Source: Erinaceus europaeus (Eukaryota; Chordata; Mammalia; Eulipotyphla; Erinaceidae). Taken from it: DNA of 64,000 nt. This document shows positions 46,530 to 57,720 of this stretch, piece after piece; position 1 is the stretch's first letter; the number at the start of each line of letters is the position of its first letter. Location: the NCBI RefSeq assembly GCF_950295315.1, contig NC_080164.1, positions 11,563,659 to 11,627,658 of the forward strand. The letters run 5' to 3'. The translations under genes and the position numbers were made by a program. Under the pieces are notes generated by a model that saw nothing but the letters and a program-made list of their open reading frames with translations, was not told where the DNA came from and did not search any database.

Positions 46530-46797
46530 CAGAGTCAGGCGGTAGTACAGCGCCTTAAGCTCAAGGACCAGAGGCATAAGGATCCTGGTTGGAGCCCCCG
46601 GCTCCCCACCTGCAGGATAGTCGCTTCACAGGTGGTGAGGCAGGTCTGCAGGTGTCTGTCTTTCTCTCCCCCTCTCTGTCTTCACCTCTTCTCTCCATTT
46701 TTCTCTGTCCTATCCAACAAGGAAGACATCAATAACAACAATAATAACTACAAGGGTACCAAAAGGGGATAAATAAATATATATATATGTATACATA

Positions 46798-46828
<31 letters not shown>

Positions 46829-46830
46829 TT
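46530..46830 (+). mobile_element. Main SINE, short tail, with (TA)n tail
   Basis: GAGTCAGGCGGTAGTACAGC, GGCTCCCCACCTGCAGG, AGGCAGGTCTGCAGGTGTC and CTCTGTCCTATCCAACAAGG. The tail has become TATATATG/(TA)n over about 46777-46828. Confidence 0.9.
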
Positions 46831-46959
46831 AAATCAGAGGAAAAGCAGCAGGAACAGATAACTGGATTTCCAGCAGACACTCATTTAAATAACTACCTAT
46901 AGTTGCAGATGTTATTATGATTCGATCCTGTACCTGAATTTCCTGGGCACAGTAACTCA

Positions 46960-47198
46960 CCAATGTGTTCTGGACCCCAGCCTCCCCAGAGCCCTACTTC
47001 ACTAGAGAAATATAGAAACGGGGGGAGTATGGATCAACTTGCCAACACCCATGTCCAGTGAAGAAGCAGTTACAGAAACCAGACCTTCCACCTTATGAAC
47101 CCCATAAAGAATTTTGGTCCATACTCCCAGTGGAGGAGAAATGTTAGGGGAAGATGACCAGAGGGCTCTGAAAACCAACTCTATCAGGACCTGTAGAA

Positions 47199-47241
<43 letters not shown>

Positions 47242-47540
47242 TTGAGAGAAAGAGAAGGAAAGACATTCAGAAGTATTGATAGGTACTGGTGTAACTTAGA
47301 AGAAAAGAGATAGAGCCATGGAAAATAGGGCAAATATATCTATAAATATAAACATAATTATAGAAATAATATTATAACCTTGGGAAAACTACTGTAGCTT
47401 CCAACAGAGGAAATGGAGATACAGAACTCTGATGGCTACCCATGGTATGGATTTATACCCATTTTCCTATAATGTTGTGGATCAATATTAAGTCATTGCT
47501 ACAACTTAAAAAGAGAGAGAAATAATAAATAATGAAACAT
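46960..47540 (+). mobile_element. LINE-1 3' UTR type C, sense, with (GA)n expansion
   Basis: CAGCCTCCCCAGAGCCCTAC, CAACACCCATGTCCAGTG, AGTTACAGAAACCAGACC, ACCAGAGGGCTCTGAAAACC and TCAGGACCTGTAGAAAG. A (GA)n run at about 47198-47240 interrupts it, then GTACTGGTGTAACTTAG and GAAAACTACTGTAGCTTCC. Confidence 0.8.
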
Positions 47541-48284
47541 CACTTGAGTATGCTGTATAAGAAACCTTGGTTGTCAACTTTACATCCCCTACAAACATTT
47601 GCACTGAATTATATACTTAAATACTTTTTGTGGTCTCAGTATGATAGATTGACTAAAATAAGACCCATATAATAAAATACACCATTGTGAGAAATAAAAA
47701 TTGTCTCAAAAACCCTCCTATACATCCACAATACCTTGTGGGTTTGTGTAAGTCAAGGTCAAGTATGCTCCTCAGCCTAATGTCAGCTATATGCTAATTA
47801 TGTTCATGTCCAACAGTGATGTGCTTTTCCGTCTCCTGCTTATCTTACTCCCTTTTATGTATTCCTCAGAAAACTAGATTATGTCTAGAATTCTTATTGA
47901 TGTAATATTACTTGATTGGAAAGTAAGTTTTCCAGGCAACTGTATTCAAGTCAATTGACTTTTCAATTTGATTAGGCCAGTAAGTTTTTCACTGAAAGTT
48001 ATTACGTGCTATGCCCTGTACCAAATTTGTGTACAGATGTCAATTTCCCTTTGCTAGGAAGCCCATCTGTATTTGTAGTAATGTCTATACCTATATATGA
48101 GTCTATGCCTTTCCCTGTATTAAAATTGTCACATAAATAATCAGATAGACATCCATGCTAGAATATCTATTCTGGGGGCAAATGCATGTATTTTTTCTTT
48201 ATTATTATTTTTTAAGAATCCATATACCCCAAATATATTGAAACCTATTCTGGAAGTGTATATTAGTTGTGTATGGCTTTCTTT
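47541..48284. other. Unannotated AT-rich DNA
   Basis: No gene or repeat recognised. Confidence 0.45.
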
Positions 48285-48995
48285 ATTAACTGTACTTCTG
48301 ACTACAGTAACAAAAATACCACATACTGCCTGGTGTATAAACAACAGAAAATTATTTTTCACTGATCTGGGGCTTATCTTTTATATTACGGTATTACCAT
48401 GGGGATGTTCTCTTAATGAACCTCTTCTGGGTCACATACTATAGACTTTGCCTTGTATTCTCACATGACAGGGGACAGAGAGAGGAATAAGTTCCCTGGT
48501 GACTTTTTTTTTTATTATTGTTTCCAGGATTATCTCTGGGACTGGAGCAGGCACTATGAATCTACTTCTCTCAGCAGCCTTTTTTTTTTTTTTTCCTTCC
48601 TTTCTTTCCTTTTTTCTTTTTAGTTTGTTTGATAGGACATAGAAAAATTGAGAGAGGAGAGGGACATAGAGGAGATGAGAGAGGTAAGACATATGCAGGC
48701 CTAAAAAACGATTCCTGTGATATCGCCCTGTGGGTGTGTGGGGGGGAATTGAACCGTGTTCTTACACATGGTAATGGATGTGCTCAACCAGGTGCACTAT
48801 GGCCTAGCCCTTCCTGGAGACTATTATAAGGGCACAAATTCTATGTATGAGGGCTTTACCTTCAGAACCAAAGCTAATCCTAATCACCTCCCCAAAGCCC
48901 TTGCCCCAAGTAATCTCATATTATGAGGGGTGGGGATGACATGAAGCTGTGAGCATAAAGAGTTTAGGAGCACACACACTTTTAATCCATAACAG
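48285..48995 (+). mobile_element. Ancient mammalian repeat split by a SINE
   Basis: Left part 48285-48480 (CTACAGTAACAAAAATACC, GGTGTATAAACAACAGAAAA, TTTTTCACTGATCTGGGGC). Right part about 48816-48995 (GACTATTATAAGGGCACAAA, CCTAATCACCTCCCCAAAG, TTTTAATCCATAACAG). The order matches an old placental repeat beginning TGTAACAAA-TACCACA and ending CAGTCCATAACAG. I do not name the family. Confidence 0.65.
48504..48815 (-). mobile_element. Main SINE, long tail, antisense, nested
   Basis: TTTCCAGGATTATCTCTGGGAC, GAATCTACTTCTCTCAGCAGC, GATAGGACATAGAAAAATTG and TGCTCAACCAGGTGCAC. It is inserted inside the older repeat. Confidence 0.82.
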
Positions 48996-49011
48996 ATCAT
49001 TTTTGAAAGTT

Positions 49012-49217
49012 TGTGGCTGGCCAGTGTCACACCAGGTTGAAGACATGTGTAAGTCACACATATCAATCGAGGACACAGTTCAAGCCCTGATCCCCACCTG
49101 CAGAAACAGTGAAGCAGTGCTATAAGGGTCTTTCTCACTCTCTTTGTATCTCCCCATTCTTCTCAATCTCTGTGCCCAATCAAATTTAAAAACAACAAAT
49201 AAATGTTTAAAAAAAAG
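49012..49217 (+). mobile_element. Main SINE, diverged
   Basis: GGCTGGCCAGTGTCACACC, ACAGTTCAAGCCCTGATCCC, AACAGTGAAGCAGTGCTAT and a (AATA)/A-rich tail. Confidence 0.75.
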
Positions 49218-49248
49218 TCAATGCACTTAACAGATCAAGCTTTATTAT

Positions 49249-49279
49249 TATTAGTAGTAGTAGTAGTAGTAGTAGTAGC
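49249..49279. repeat. (TAG)n / (TTA)n trinucleotide patch
   Basis: Nine or so TAG units, with TTA/ATT repeats on both sides. Confidence 0.93.
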
Positions 49280-49349
49280 ATTACTATTATTATCATTATT
49301 GTTTGCTTATTTATTTGTTTTCACAAGCTAGGTCCTTAAACATGTGTAA

Positions 49350-49500
49350 TTTTATCCTCCATGGTCACTTTGTTACTCAGGCAGAGGGACACAGATAGAG
49401 ATAGATACAGAGATAGACACCACAGAACCAGAGCTGTCAAGACACAAATCTGGATAGTGCATAGGACATGGAAGACACCCTACACAGTGAGCTATTTCTC
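49350..49500 (-). mobile_element. Possible degraded SINE, antisense
   Basis: GGCAGAGGGACACAGATAGAG and GACACCACAGAACCAGAGC recall the body of a tRNA-derived SINE in reverse. Confidence 0.35.
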
Positions 49501-51194
49501 TTGTCTATTTAGTTTTGCTCACTTGAATGCCTATCAGTGGCTATTGGGCAGTTTGAAGCAATGACATTCATATAGTTATTCTGGGAATCAGTCAGATAAA
49601 ATGTATACTGTAGTTGCTATGTGGTGAGTAAGTCAGAGCCAAACACTTAGGAGACAGATGAAAGACTGAGAGAGATGAAGGTGGGGGTGGAGGTAGGGGT
49701 ACGGGTAGGGGTGGAGGTGAAGGTGCGGATGGGAATGGAGAGTAAAATGACCGAGAACGAGGGATGATGTTTTGCTCAGTCAGTTCTCAAAGTGACCTTC
49801 CTGCTTCCCCAGTTGAGCAGAAAATGGAAGACAGGAGCTGGTTGCAAGGCACACTGACCAGGTCCCATAGAGATATGCAGGCAGGAAGAGTTATCATTTC
49901 TGATGAATGCACCAGAGTCGGCCACAGCCCTCCACCAAGCCATCAGCACATCTGGCCAGGGATGTGGCTTGTGTAAGTGGTTCAGAAACAGCTCCTGTTT
50001 TTCTCCCCAACTTTAAATCTCATCTCCATTTGTTTCAATAAAACCTTCCTAATCAGACCAGCTTGGGGAAATTGACCAGACAAATACATACAAAGTCAGA
50101 AGCGGAATGGATACTTACACAGCAGGTGGGTCTCCTCAAATGCTCTGAGCTCCAATGATCAGTGTATGAGGATGTATTTCCTCTTATTAGCCTCTGTAAT
50201 GAGCCACCAGTCAACAAGGATGCAGAGTGAATGTTTTTCCCCCCTTTAGTTTAATGAGGAATGAGAAAGAAGTTATAGTGTTGATGTTGCCACCATTAGC
50301 CAAACTGCAAATTTTCTGCAGGAAAAACGGGTGGATAGAGGAAGAAGTGGTGTTGACCAACTCTGTGAATTTTATAGACTTTCGTTTCACTCTGATTTTC
50401 ATAAAGCAAATGAAAGCACTGAGTATTGATAAAGCACCCAATGAATGAGTATAGCACTTGATGAATTGACAGAAGGTGAACTAAAAGTGAACATATTATT
50501 ATCATTGTAATTAATGGTGTTATAGTAGAGAGGACAGACTTTTGTTTTTCCTGTGCTCTGGTTGGATCTCTTGGTGGTGCAAATAGGTAGATCATGTACC
50601 TGGTGTCTAAGGTAAAAGTTCAGTTTGAAGCAAGTGAGCTCCTTACAGCTACTGTGCATTTGAAAGCAAATTCCATTTCCTGAAGCTCAGTTTCTACAGA
50701 TCATAAGCTGCTGTGACTGTATTTATGTATACTGTATCTATGTAGCTAAACTGAAGCATTGCACACAACGTATTGATTACTTAGTGCAATACCTGCATTG
50801 TCGCAATAACTGGGAAAACCGGTGTCTTTCGGGAACGTCTTGACAGTAAGGAGTAGGCTAGCTTGCTGGGGAAGGGAGGGGAGGAGGGGGTCTTAGGAAA
50901 CAACAGATTCAGAGTGTGAAACCTCTTAAATCTCAGACAGTATACAAAAGTGCCAATATGTGTCTTTGAAGTTCACTGAAATACTACCATATGCTGCAAA
51001 TCCTGCATCCGGAAACAAATGACAAGCACTTCTCCTAAAGCATCACGGTAGTTGCACGCTCGACTTTGAGCCTCAAGTCCCTTCAATCAGATTTTGCATT
51101 TGTAAGTATACAGAGCACATGATATCTTCCTACTTTTCTCCTTTTTGTTTTCCCAACAAGAACTAATATCCACTCTTAATTTTTAAAACACGGT
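49501..51194. other. Repeat-poor DNA with a G-rich patch
   Basis: 49681-49740 is strongly G-rich (GGGGG, GGGG, GGG and GGGG runs between 49683 and 49711). No gene recognised. Both-strand short frames at 50211-50659 have no family signature. Confidence 0.45.
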
Positions 51195-51352
51195 TCATTT
51201 TATTTTTATGAGAAAGTCATACAGAGAGAAAGATAGAGATAGACAGACAGAACAGTATTTAGCTCTGGCATATGGTGGTGCTGGGGATTGAACCAGGGAC
51301 CTCAGAGACTCAGGCACAAAGTCTTTTGCAGAGCTGTTATGATGTTTCCCAC
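51195..51352 (-). mobile_element. GATAGCATAATGG-type SINE, antisense
   Basis: AGAACAGTATTTAGCTCTGGC, TGGGGATTGAACCAGGGACC, CAGAGACTCAGGCACAAAG and TGCAGAGCTGTTATGATG. Confidence 0.75.
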
Positions 51353-51717
51353 CCTTAATTTTTGATGTCAGGTTGTTTGTTTGTTTGTTCTTGTTTTGTT
51401 TTGCTTTTTCTAGGCACCACAGATGTCAAAGAGGAGAAGAGAAAACTTCATGAACTTCCATGTTTGCTACTTGGCAGCACCTTTGGTTCAATTCTGGTGA
51501 AACATAGCCTAAAATACTAGGATTGTGCAGACAGATATTGCTGAAAGAAATATAATTGTGTTCAAAACATGAAGGGGATGGAAACAGAAAATCAAAGCCT
51601 ATGTTTGTTTTTTTCTCTAATCTACCAATCATGGGACATGATGAAATATAACAGAGTGGGCAAGGGGTGGCACCCAGTTACCCTCCCAAATTGCTCCATA
51701 GAAAAATTTTTAAAAAA

Positions 51718-51924
51718 TAGTATCTTTATTTCCCTATTTGGATAGAGACAGTCTGAAATCAAGAGGGAAGAGGGAGATAGAGAAAGAGAGAGACAGAGAC
51801 AAACCTGTAGCCCTGCTTCACTACTCTCAAAGCATTTCCCCTACAGGTGGGGAGAGGTTCAAACCAGGATCCTTGTGCATTGTAACATATGCAATCAACC
51901 AGGTGTGCCACCACACAGCCTCCA
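51718..51924 (-). mobile_element. Main SINE, antisense
   Basis: TTTGGATAGAGACAGTCTGAAA, GTAGCCCTGCTTCACTACTC, CTACAGGTGGGGAGAGG, TTCAAACCAGGATCCTTGTG and CAACCAGGTGTGCCACC. Confidence 0.87.
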
Positions 51925-52021
51925 TAGAACAATTATAATGAATGGATCCTGACCTTGGCTCCATCACAGACCCCAAAACTTATAACAAAAATACATAGCA
52001 GACATAGCTTGAAAGTTGACA

Positions 52022-52086
52022 GGTGTGTGTGTGTGTGCGCGTGCGTGCGTGTGTGTGTGCGTGCGTGCGTGCGTGTGTGTGTGTGT
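52022..52086. repeat. (TG)n/(CG) alternating purine-pyrimidine tract
   Basis: About 65 bp of strictly alternating TG with interspersed CG steps (GCGCGTGCGTGCG). Confidence 0.97.
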
Positions 52087-52089
52087 AGA

Positions 52090-53320
52090 AAGGTGATATT
52101 CTATGCATTCTTTGATCTGTCACAATACCTTGACAAGCTTCAGAACACATCCCTACCTGCACCTGGATGAGAAAAGAAAAAAGGAAGTAGGTTGGCAAGC
52201 AGAAAAGCCACAGGAGCTCTAGAGGAAAGCAAGATGCTTAGGCCCAAGTAATAGCAGTGGAATATTTATATTTTTAAAGTTATTAAGAAAAAGAAACTGC
52301 TTGTCTGCACATTAATTTGTAGTCTCTGTCCTTTTTTTTTTTTCCTTCTTTCTACACCACACCACATGCACCAGATTTGGTAATTAACTTTTTAAGCCGA
52401 GTTCAGCAATTTATTGGGCTTACTTTGCAGTCCAGAAACAGATCACGTACCTACCCTGACAAGACAGTCTTAATGAGTCTGAAACCACCAGCGGAAGCCC
52501 TGGATGAGCACATTCTGCAACCAAAGTCCTGTTTTTGAATAATACCAACTGCCCCCCCCCCGGAATGTCAACCCCCTGTAGCATGCCCATTCACACCAAT
52601 GCCCTTCCCAAAGGATGGAATGGCACCCCCTTAATTGTCTCCAAAAGAATATTTCTCCTCTCATTTTAATTGCATGTTTGCAGGGGGAAAATGTAGATCT
52701 CTGCAATATTTATCTCTGAGTTCAAATGGAGAAAGAACCCTATGTAATATTGTAGCAATTACAAAGGCCAAAAGGGTTTTTTCTCTGCAAGTTGTGTGGG
52801 GGTACAGAGAAAACAGAGCTTCTGATTACATAATGAATGCCACAATCTCCATTTGAATTGGAAAGAAACCCCTAACCCCAAGCTCCAGCTCCCAGGAAAG
52901 GGGTTCTCCTGAGACCCTGCATTAGTAGGAAACAATTTTCAAAGTGATCACAGCATTGGTAATTGTTTTCTGGACAGAGCTGAATTCACTGACTTGACTT
53001 CATAGCAAAATGCAGGCAGGCACTCTCAACAGAAGAGTGATTTTTCAGAAGGGAAAAATCCACTGGAAGATATACACCTAAGTCCAAAGAAACACTGACC
53101 ATGCCTGAGGCTTGCAACCATTTTGAAATAGATGAAAATATATATATATCAGATAGATAAAAGGCAAATAATTTTGACAAGTTCCAGGATACAAGTCATG
53201 AAGCACTTGTTATCCTTGTGATCTGAAACTTGGTGGACAAATTCACTCCAAGTCGAACAGAGGTTGTTGTTGTAGGGATCTAGGACCACCTCTAAGGACA
53301 GGGAACTTGTCACCAGACCA

Positions 53321-53354
<34 letters not shown>

Positions 53355-54089
53355 ATTCCACCCATATAACATTATAAGTTCATGTCAGAGTAAGGATTTT
53401 TTCCTTCTTGGATGGAGCAAATTATGCACAAAGGAAGAAACCTCAGCTCACTACTCAGGCCCACAACACTTCCTTATTAAGGAAAGCTGGTTAGTTGGCT
53501 GTACAATTGATTTATCAAGCATAGTTATGCTCAAGCTGGCAGAAGGCATGGCTAAACACCGGGCAGAAGCAGGTTTTGTTTCTGCTCCACATGGGTCAAG
53601 TGCATTGTTTATGACAAGTGTTTGATGATGTTACATATGGTACAACACACATGGCAGAAATCTCTGCTCTGGGGACCGGCTCAGACATTATCCTGCTGCT
53701 TGAGTCGCAGGGTGGAGACAGCGCCGTTAAGTGCGTTCAGCAAGAGCTCTCCTTAGCTTTCTTTTCCAAGCTAAATATTGCTGATTTTAAAACCAACCTG
53801 CTCCTGTCCCGAGGAAGAACACTTCCTTTTCTGTGTTCCCATACCTTTTTGCAGAAGGCTGCGTTCTGGTACATAATGTTAGAAGTGATTGTTTATATCT
53901 TTTTTTCTTCACACATTTGAGAGTCCTTTAAGGGAAAGAGAAAGGCTTATTTCTCTATATTGCCATAACTGGGTATGGTAATCAATCATAATACATGAAG
54001 GGATTTGATGGATGATGACTGAGCATCCTTCAGCTATAATTTTACATGAGTTTCTTTGTCTTTTCTTTTCTCCCTTTATTTTCCTTTTA
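52090..54089. other. Repeat-poor 2-kb island
   Basis: Apart from the (CA)n at 53322-53351, a C-run at 52552-52561 and T-runs, no repeat family is recognised. A 100-codon + frame (53618-53920) shows no family signature. The low repeat load suggests possible conserved non-coding DNA. Confidence 0.4.
53322..53351. repeat. (CA)n microsatellite
   Basis: About 15 CA units. Confidence 0.97.
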
Positions 54090-54097
54090 TTTATTTT

Positions 54098-54218
54098 TTT
54101 TAAATGAGAGCACTGCTCAGCTCTGGCTTATAGTGGTGCAGGGGATGGAACCTGGGACTTTGAAGCCTCAGGCATGAGGGTCTCTTTGCATGACCATTAT
54201 GCTATCTCCCCTACCCTT
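54098..54218 (-). mobile_element. GATAGCATAATGG-type SINE, antisense
   Basis: GAGAGCACTGCTCAGCTCTGG, GGGGATGGAACCTGGGACTT, GAAGCCTCAGGCATGAGGG and TGACCATTATGCTATCTCCC. The best preserved of this family here. Confidence 0.88.
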
Positions 54219-54394
54219 GTTCATGTGTTTCTAGACTCTACCACCATGGAATTCTCCCTACCTGCCTCTTTCCTGCCCTGCTCCATGATCTCTTCATTGA
54301 ACAATTTTCTCCTGAAGAAAGCATGGCCCTGAGAGGCAAAGCTCCCAATGCAGTGTTGGTACTGTGAACTCACATTTATAAGTTCATGCAAAAT

Positions 54395-54655
54395 GAACAT
54401 CATGTGAAGCACAAAGATCCCAGTTTGAGCCCTTGGGGTCGCTTCACAATTGGTGAAGCAGGTCTACAGGTGTCTGTCTTTCTCTCCCCCTCTCTGTCTT
54501 CCCTTCCTCTCTCATTTTCTCTCTGTCCTAGCCAACTCAATAACAGTAACAACAACAACAACAACAACAAGATCAACAAAATGGGGGGAAAATGCCTCCA
54601 GGAGCAATGGGTTCATAGTGTAGCCCAGTGATAACCCTGGAGGGAAAAAAAAAAA
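54395..54655 (+). mobile_element. Main SINE, long tail, 5'-truncated
   Basis: CCCAGTTTGAGCCCTTGGGG, TTGGTGAAGCAGGTCTACAG, a (CAA)n stretch, AATGCCTCCAGGAGCAATGG and GATAACCCTGGAGGG before poly-A. Confidence 0.88.
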
Positions 54656-55100
54656 AGAGTTGGAATGTACTAGTTAGATGAGATCACAGACACATATTGA
54701 GCCTGTTTTAAAAATAAGAATCTCAGACCTCTATGGTCTCTCCTATTTTATACTGACACAAATGGAATTTTGATCCTAAATATGGAACTTCAGGCATTTG
54801 TGTCAGATTTTATCTTGTTGGCTTAGAGCATTACAAATTCTCTAGATAATTTTGAACTCTGATTTTTACCATTCATGATACAATGTTCCCTTCTAAGTTT
54901 ACTAAGGATTCTTTTTGAGAACAGACATGATTTTTATTATTATTATGAGGCAAGTAGAGTAAAAAACAATAAAAGGAATCTGGATGAGTCTGTTGGGAGT
55001 TTGTTGCATGTTGACAAGAAATCATAATTGACCCTACCTTCTTTAAATATGTCTATACTTTAGCATTTTGTGAAGCTGTCACAAGAATATAATTTAAAAA
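54656..55100. other. Unannotated AT-rich DNA
   Basis: No gene or repeat recognised. Confidence 0.45.
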
Positions 55101-55295
55101 GACATGTAGGTATTTATTTATGCATTTATTTGATGGGGACAGAGAAAAATGAGAGGAGGTGAGAAAGAGAGAGACCTACAACACTGCTTTATTCACCACT
55201 TGTGAAGCTTCCCTCCTGCAGACTTGAGATTTGAACTTGGGTCCTTGTGCCCAGTATCATGTATGCCCTACCAACTGTGTCACCACCCAGCCCTG
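55101..55295 (-). mobile_element. Diverged main SINE, antisense
   Basis: GATGGGGACAGAGAAAAATG, TTCACCACTTGTGAAGCTTCC, TTGAACTTGGGTCCTTGTG and CCAACTGTGTCACCACCCAG. Confidence 0.8.
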
Positions 55296-55387
55296 TATAA
55301 ATAATTAATTTTAAACAACTAAGATATACCTACTTTAATAGCCTTCCTCGTCTAGGTAATGAAAAGACAAATTTAGTGACATTCTTT

Positions 55388-55747
55388 TCTTTTTTTTTCT
55401 TTTTCTTTTTTTTTTTTTTTTGCCTCCAGGGTTATTGCACATGCCTGCACCATGAATCCACTGCTCTTAGAGGACAGTTTTTAACCTTTTGCTGCCCTTG
55501 TTGTTTTGTTGTTTTTGTGGTTATTATTGTTTTTCATTGTTATTGATATTGGAATGGACAGAGAGAAATAGAGAGAGGAGGGGAAGATAGAGGGGTGAGA
55601 GAAAGACAGACACTTGCAGACCTGCTTTACCACCCATGGAGTGGCTTCCCTGTAGGTGGGGAGCCAGAAGCTCGAACCAGGATACTTACACCAGTCCTGG
55701 CGCTTCGCACCATGTGCGCTTAACCTGCTGCACTACTGTGTGACCCT
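55388..55747 (-). mobile_element. Main SINE, antisense, combining short- and long-tail blocks
   Basis: The left end is T-rich followed by GCCTCCAGGGTTATTGC and GAATCCACTGCTCTTAGAGG (long-tail blocks). It is then joined to TTTTGCTGCCCTTGTTG (short-tail block), the body, AAGCTCGAACCAGGATAC and CTTAACCTGCTGCACTACTG. Confidence 0.88.
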
Positions 55748-55764
55748 TGGCTTATTATTTTTTA

Positions 55765-55876
55765 ACAGAATATTACTCATTTTTTGTTTATAGTGAAACT
55801 GGGGATTGGATCTGGGTTTCAGAGCTTCAATCCTGAAAGTCTTTTTGCATAACCATTATGCTATCTCTCCATCCCT
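55765..55876 (-). mobile_element. GATAGCATAATGG-type SINE, antisense, diverged
   Basis: GGGATTGGATCTGGGTTTCAG and GCATAACCATTATGCTATC. Confidence 0.65.
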
Positions 55877-56227
55877 GTAACTCACTGACGCTTACTGCTA
55901 TCTTATTCTTCAAAGGGTTGAAGTTATTCACGAGAATATTCACAGTACAATTACTGCCCTCTGAAAATTCAAATAATATCTTTCCTTTCTGGTACATTTC
56001 CCATACTACAAAAAATGTAATAGATTTTCTTTTCATGTTTTAGAAACAATAAAGTAAGGCATTTTAACTAGTGACACAATAATGGAGAACACAATAGAAA
56101 TATTGATACAGTAGGTGATTTTCATGAGTCCAGAATTCTGGAGGTTTCATGTATATATGTCAACTTGGCCAAAATATTCAAATTTCTTAAATCTTTATTT
56201 TTTTTCCCTTAACAATAGAAAAAAACA
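55877..56227. other. Unannotated AT-rich DNA
   Basis: Nothing recognised. Confidence 0.4.
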
Positions 56228-56339
56228 GTGGTCTGGGAGTTGGCAACCTAATGGATAAAGTATTGGACCCTCAATAATTAGGTCCTGAGTTTGATCCCCG
56301 GTAGCACATGTACCAGAGGAATGCCTGATTCATATTCAG

Positions 56340-56377
<38 letters not shown>

Positions 56378-56420
56378 ACTCCTCTCATTAAGAAATAAAA
56401 TATTTTTAAAGGAGTTAAAA
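56228..56420 (+). mobile_element. GGTCTGGGAGGTGGTGCAG-type SINE with (CT)n
   Basis: GTGGTCTGGGAGTTGGCAAC, CCTGAGTTTGATCCCCGGTA, GCACATGTACCAGAGGAATG, then (CT)n at about 56341-56374 and an A-rich tail. Confidence 0.87.
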
Positions 56421-57714
56421 AAAAAAGGAAAAGGAACTGTGAGTGAGTTAGTTCTTAAAGTTTCATTTAGTCCTAAAATTTTATGTTCTAGGCTTAGCAG
56501 TACCTGCAGCCAGGAAGTTTTTAATAACTGACCTGTTACCTATAGTGCAGGGCTTTGCCACTGATAGGGAACTGAATCCACATTAAGATAGGTTGCTTTC
56601 AAGAGCTTTAGGTAGAACTGCTGCCTCCTGTATAGAAAGGGCAGAGGAAGTCTGAGAAAGAGGCAACGCTACTTCTCAGCCTGTGCATTGTGCATGCCTG
56701 CCAATCACAAAGACCATTTGGGGATTTGATGCAAAGTTATTTCTGGTTGATGACTCCACACACCAGAATCCTCACTGATATTTTTAAATCCCTGCAATAA
56801 AGTCTCAGTGGAAGAAACCACAAGATGAATTACACATGCTTATAGATCTGTCTCTGACAAACTTCAGGGTTTTCATTTATCTTCCTAATTTCAGCACTCG
56901 GTGTCCCGGAAAGTCTTTGGGAAATAGAATTGAGAAGAAAACCAATGATCTCAATGGACAGTAAAGACCAGGGATTAAATGTATTGTTTATCTAATTGCA
57001 GGAAGAAAAAAAAAGTTTCTAAATGTGCTGCAACAGTTATTTTCTCTCCAATTCCCTTAGGCTTAAGTTGATGAACTATTTCCTGAAGAATTTCCTTTGT
57101 AGTTGCTTTTCCTTTACTGAAAAGAACTAATTGTTTTTCACAGTTACATATAACAGTGTAGTAGGCTCCAAGCACCATTCTCTATCAAGGCTTAGAAAAA
57201 TATTGTTCTCCAGGCTCTCTCTGTTCCAAGGAAATTTTGCTTTTTTAAAGTGTGTTGAGAACAGAGGCCTTGTTCCTCAAGTAGTTATCAACAGGCAAAT
57301 TGGGCTGATTCTGCACATTGTATAAATCATCAGGAGGAGAAAAATAAAAATCCAAGGCCAGTTCTTTAAGCAAACCAGATCTAGTGTTTCGTTCTTGCTC
57401 CTGAAGTCCCTTCACATCCAGACAAGACACCCATGTATTATTTAGTCTGCCAGTAACTCAGCCCACCCTCCTGTGTGTGTGTGTGTGGGGGGGGGTGCAA
57501 TGGAGTAGCTAGAGGGTTTCCATTCTAAGATCAGCCCACCTCCCAGTAGTCCATTATCAGACTGTTCAGATATTAGGATTCTATCAAAGGTCTACTTAGG
57601 GAAAGAAGAGAGGGAGGGAGAGAGGGATGGAGGGACAGCAGATAAAAGGAAGGAAAGGATGGAGGGAGAATTACTTAATAGATATGGTCAATGGGTGCTA
57701 AACAGCTGTGTGAA
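56421..57714. other. Unannotated DNA with (TG)n-G9
   Basis: No repeat family recognised over about 1.3 kb apart from (TG)n followed by a G9 run at 57472-57495 and a GA-rich stretch at 57600-57670. No exon recognised. Confidence 0.45.
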
Positions 57715-57720
57715 TGTACA

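Noticed and set aside
53618..53920. 100-codon + frame
   Set aside because: No family signature. A frame this long is expected by chance in 64 kb read in six frames.
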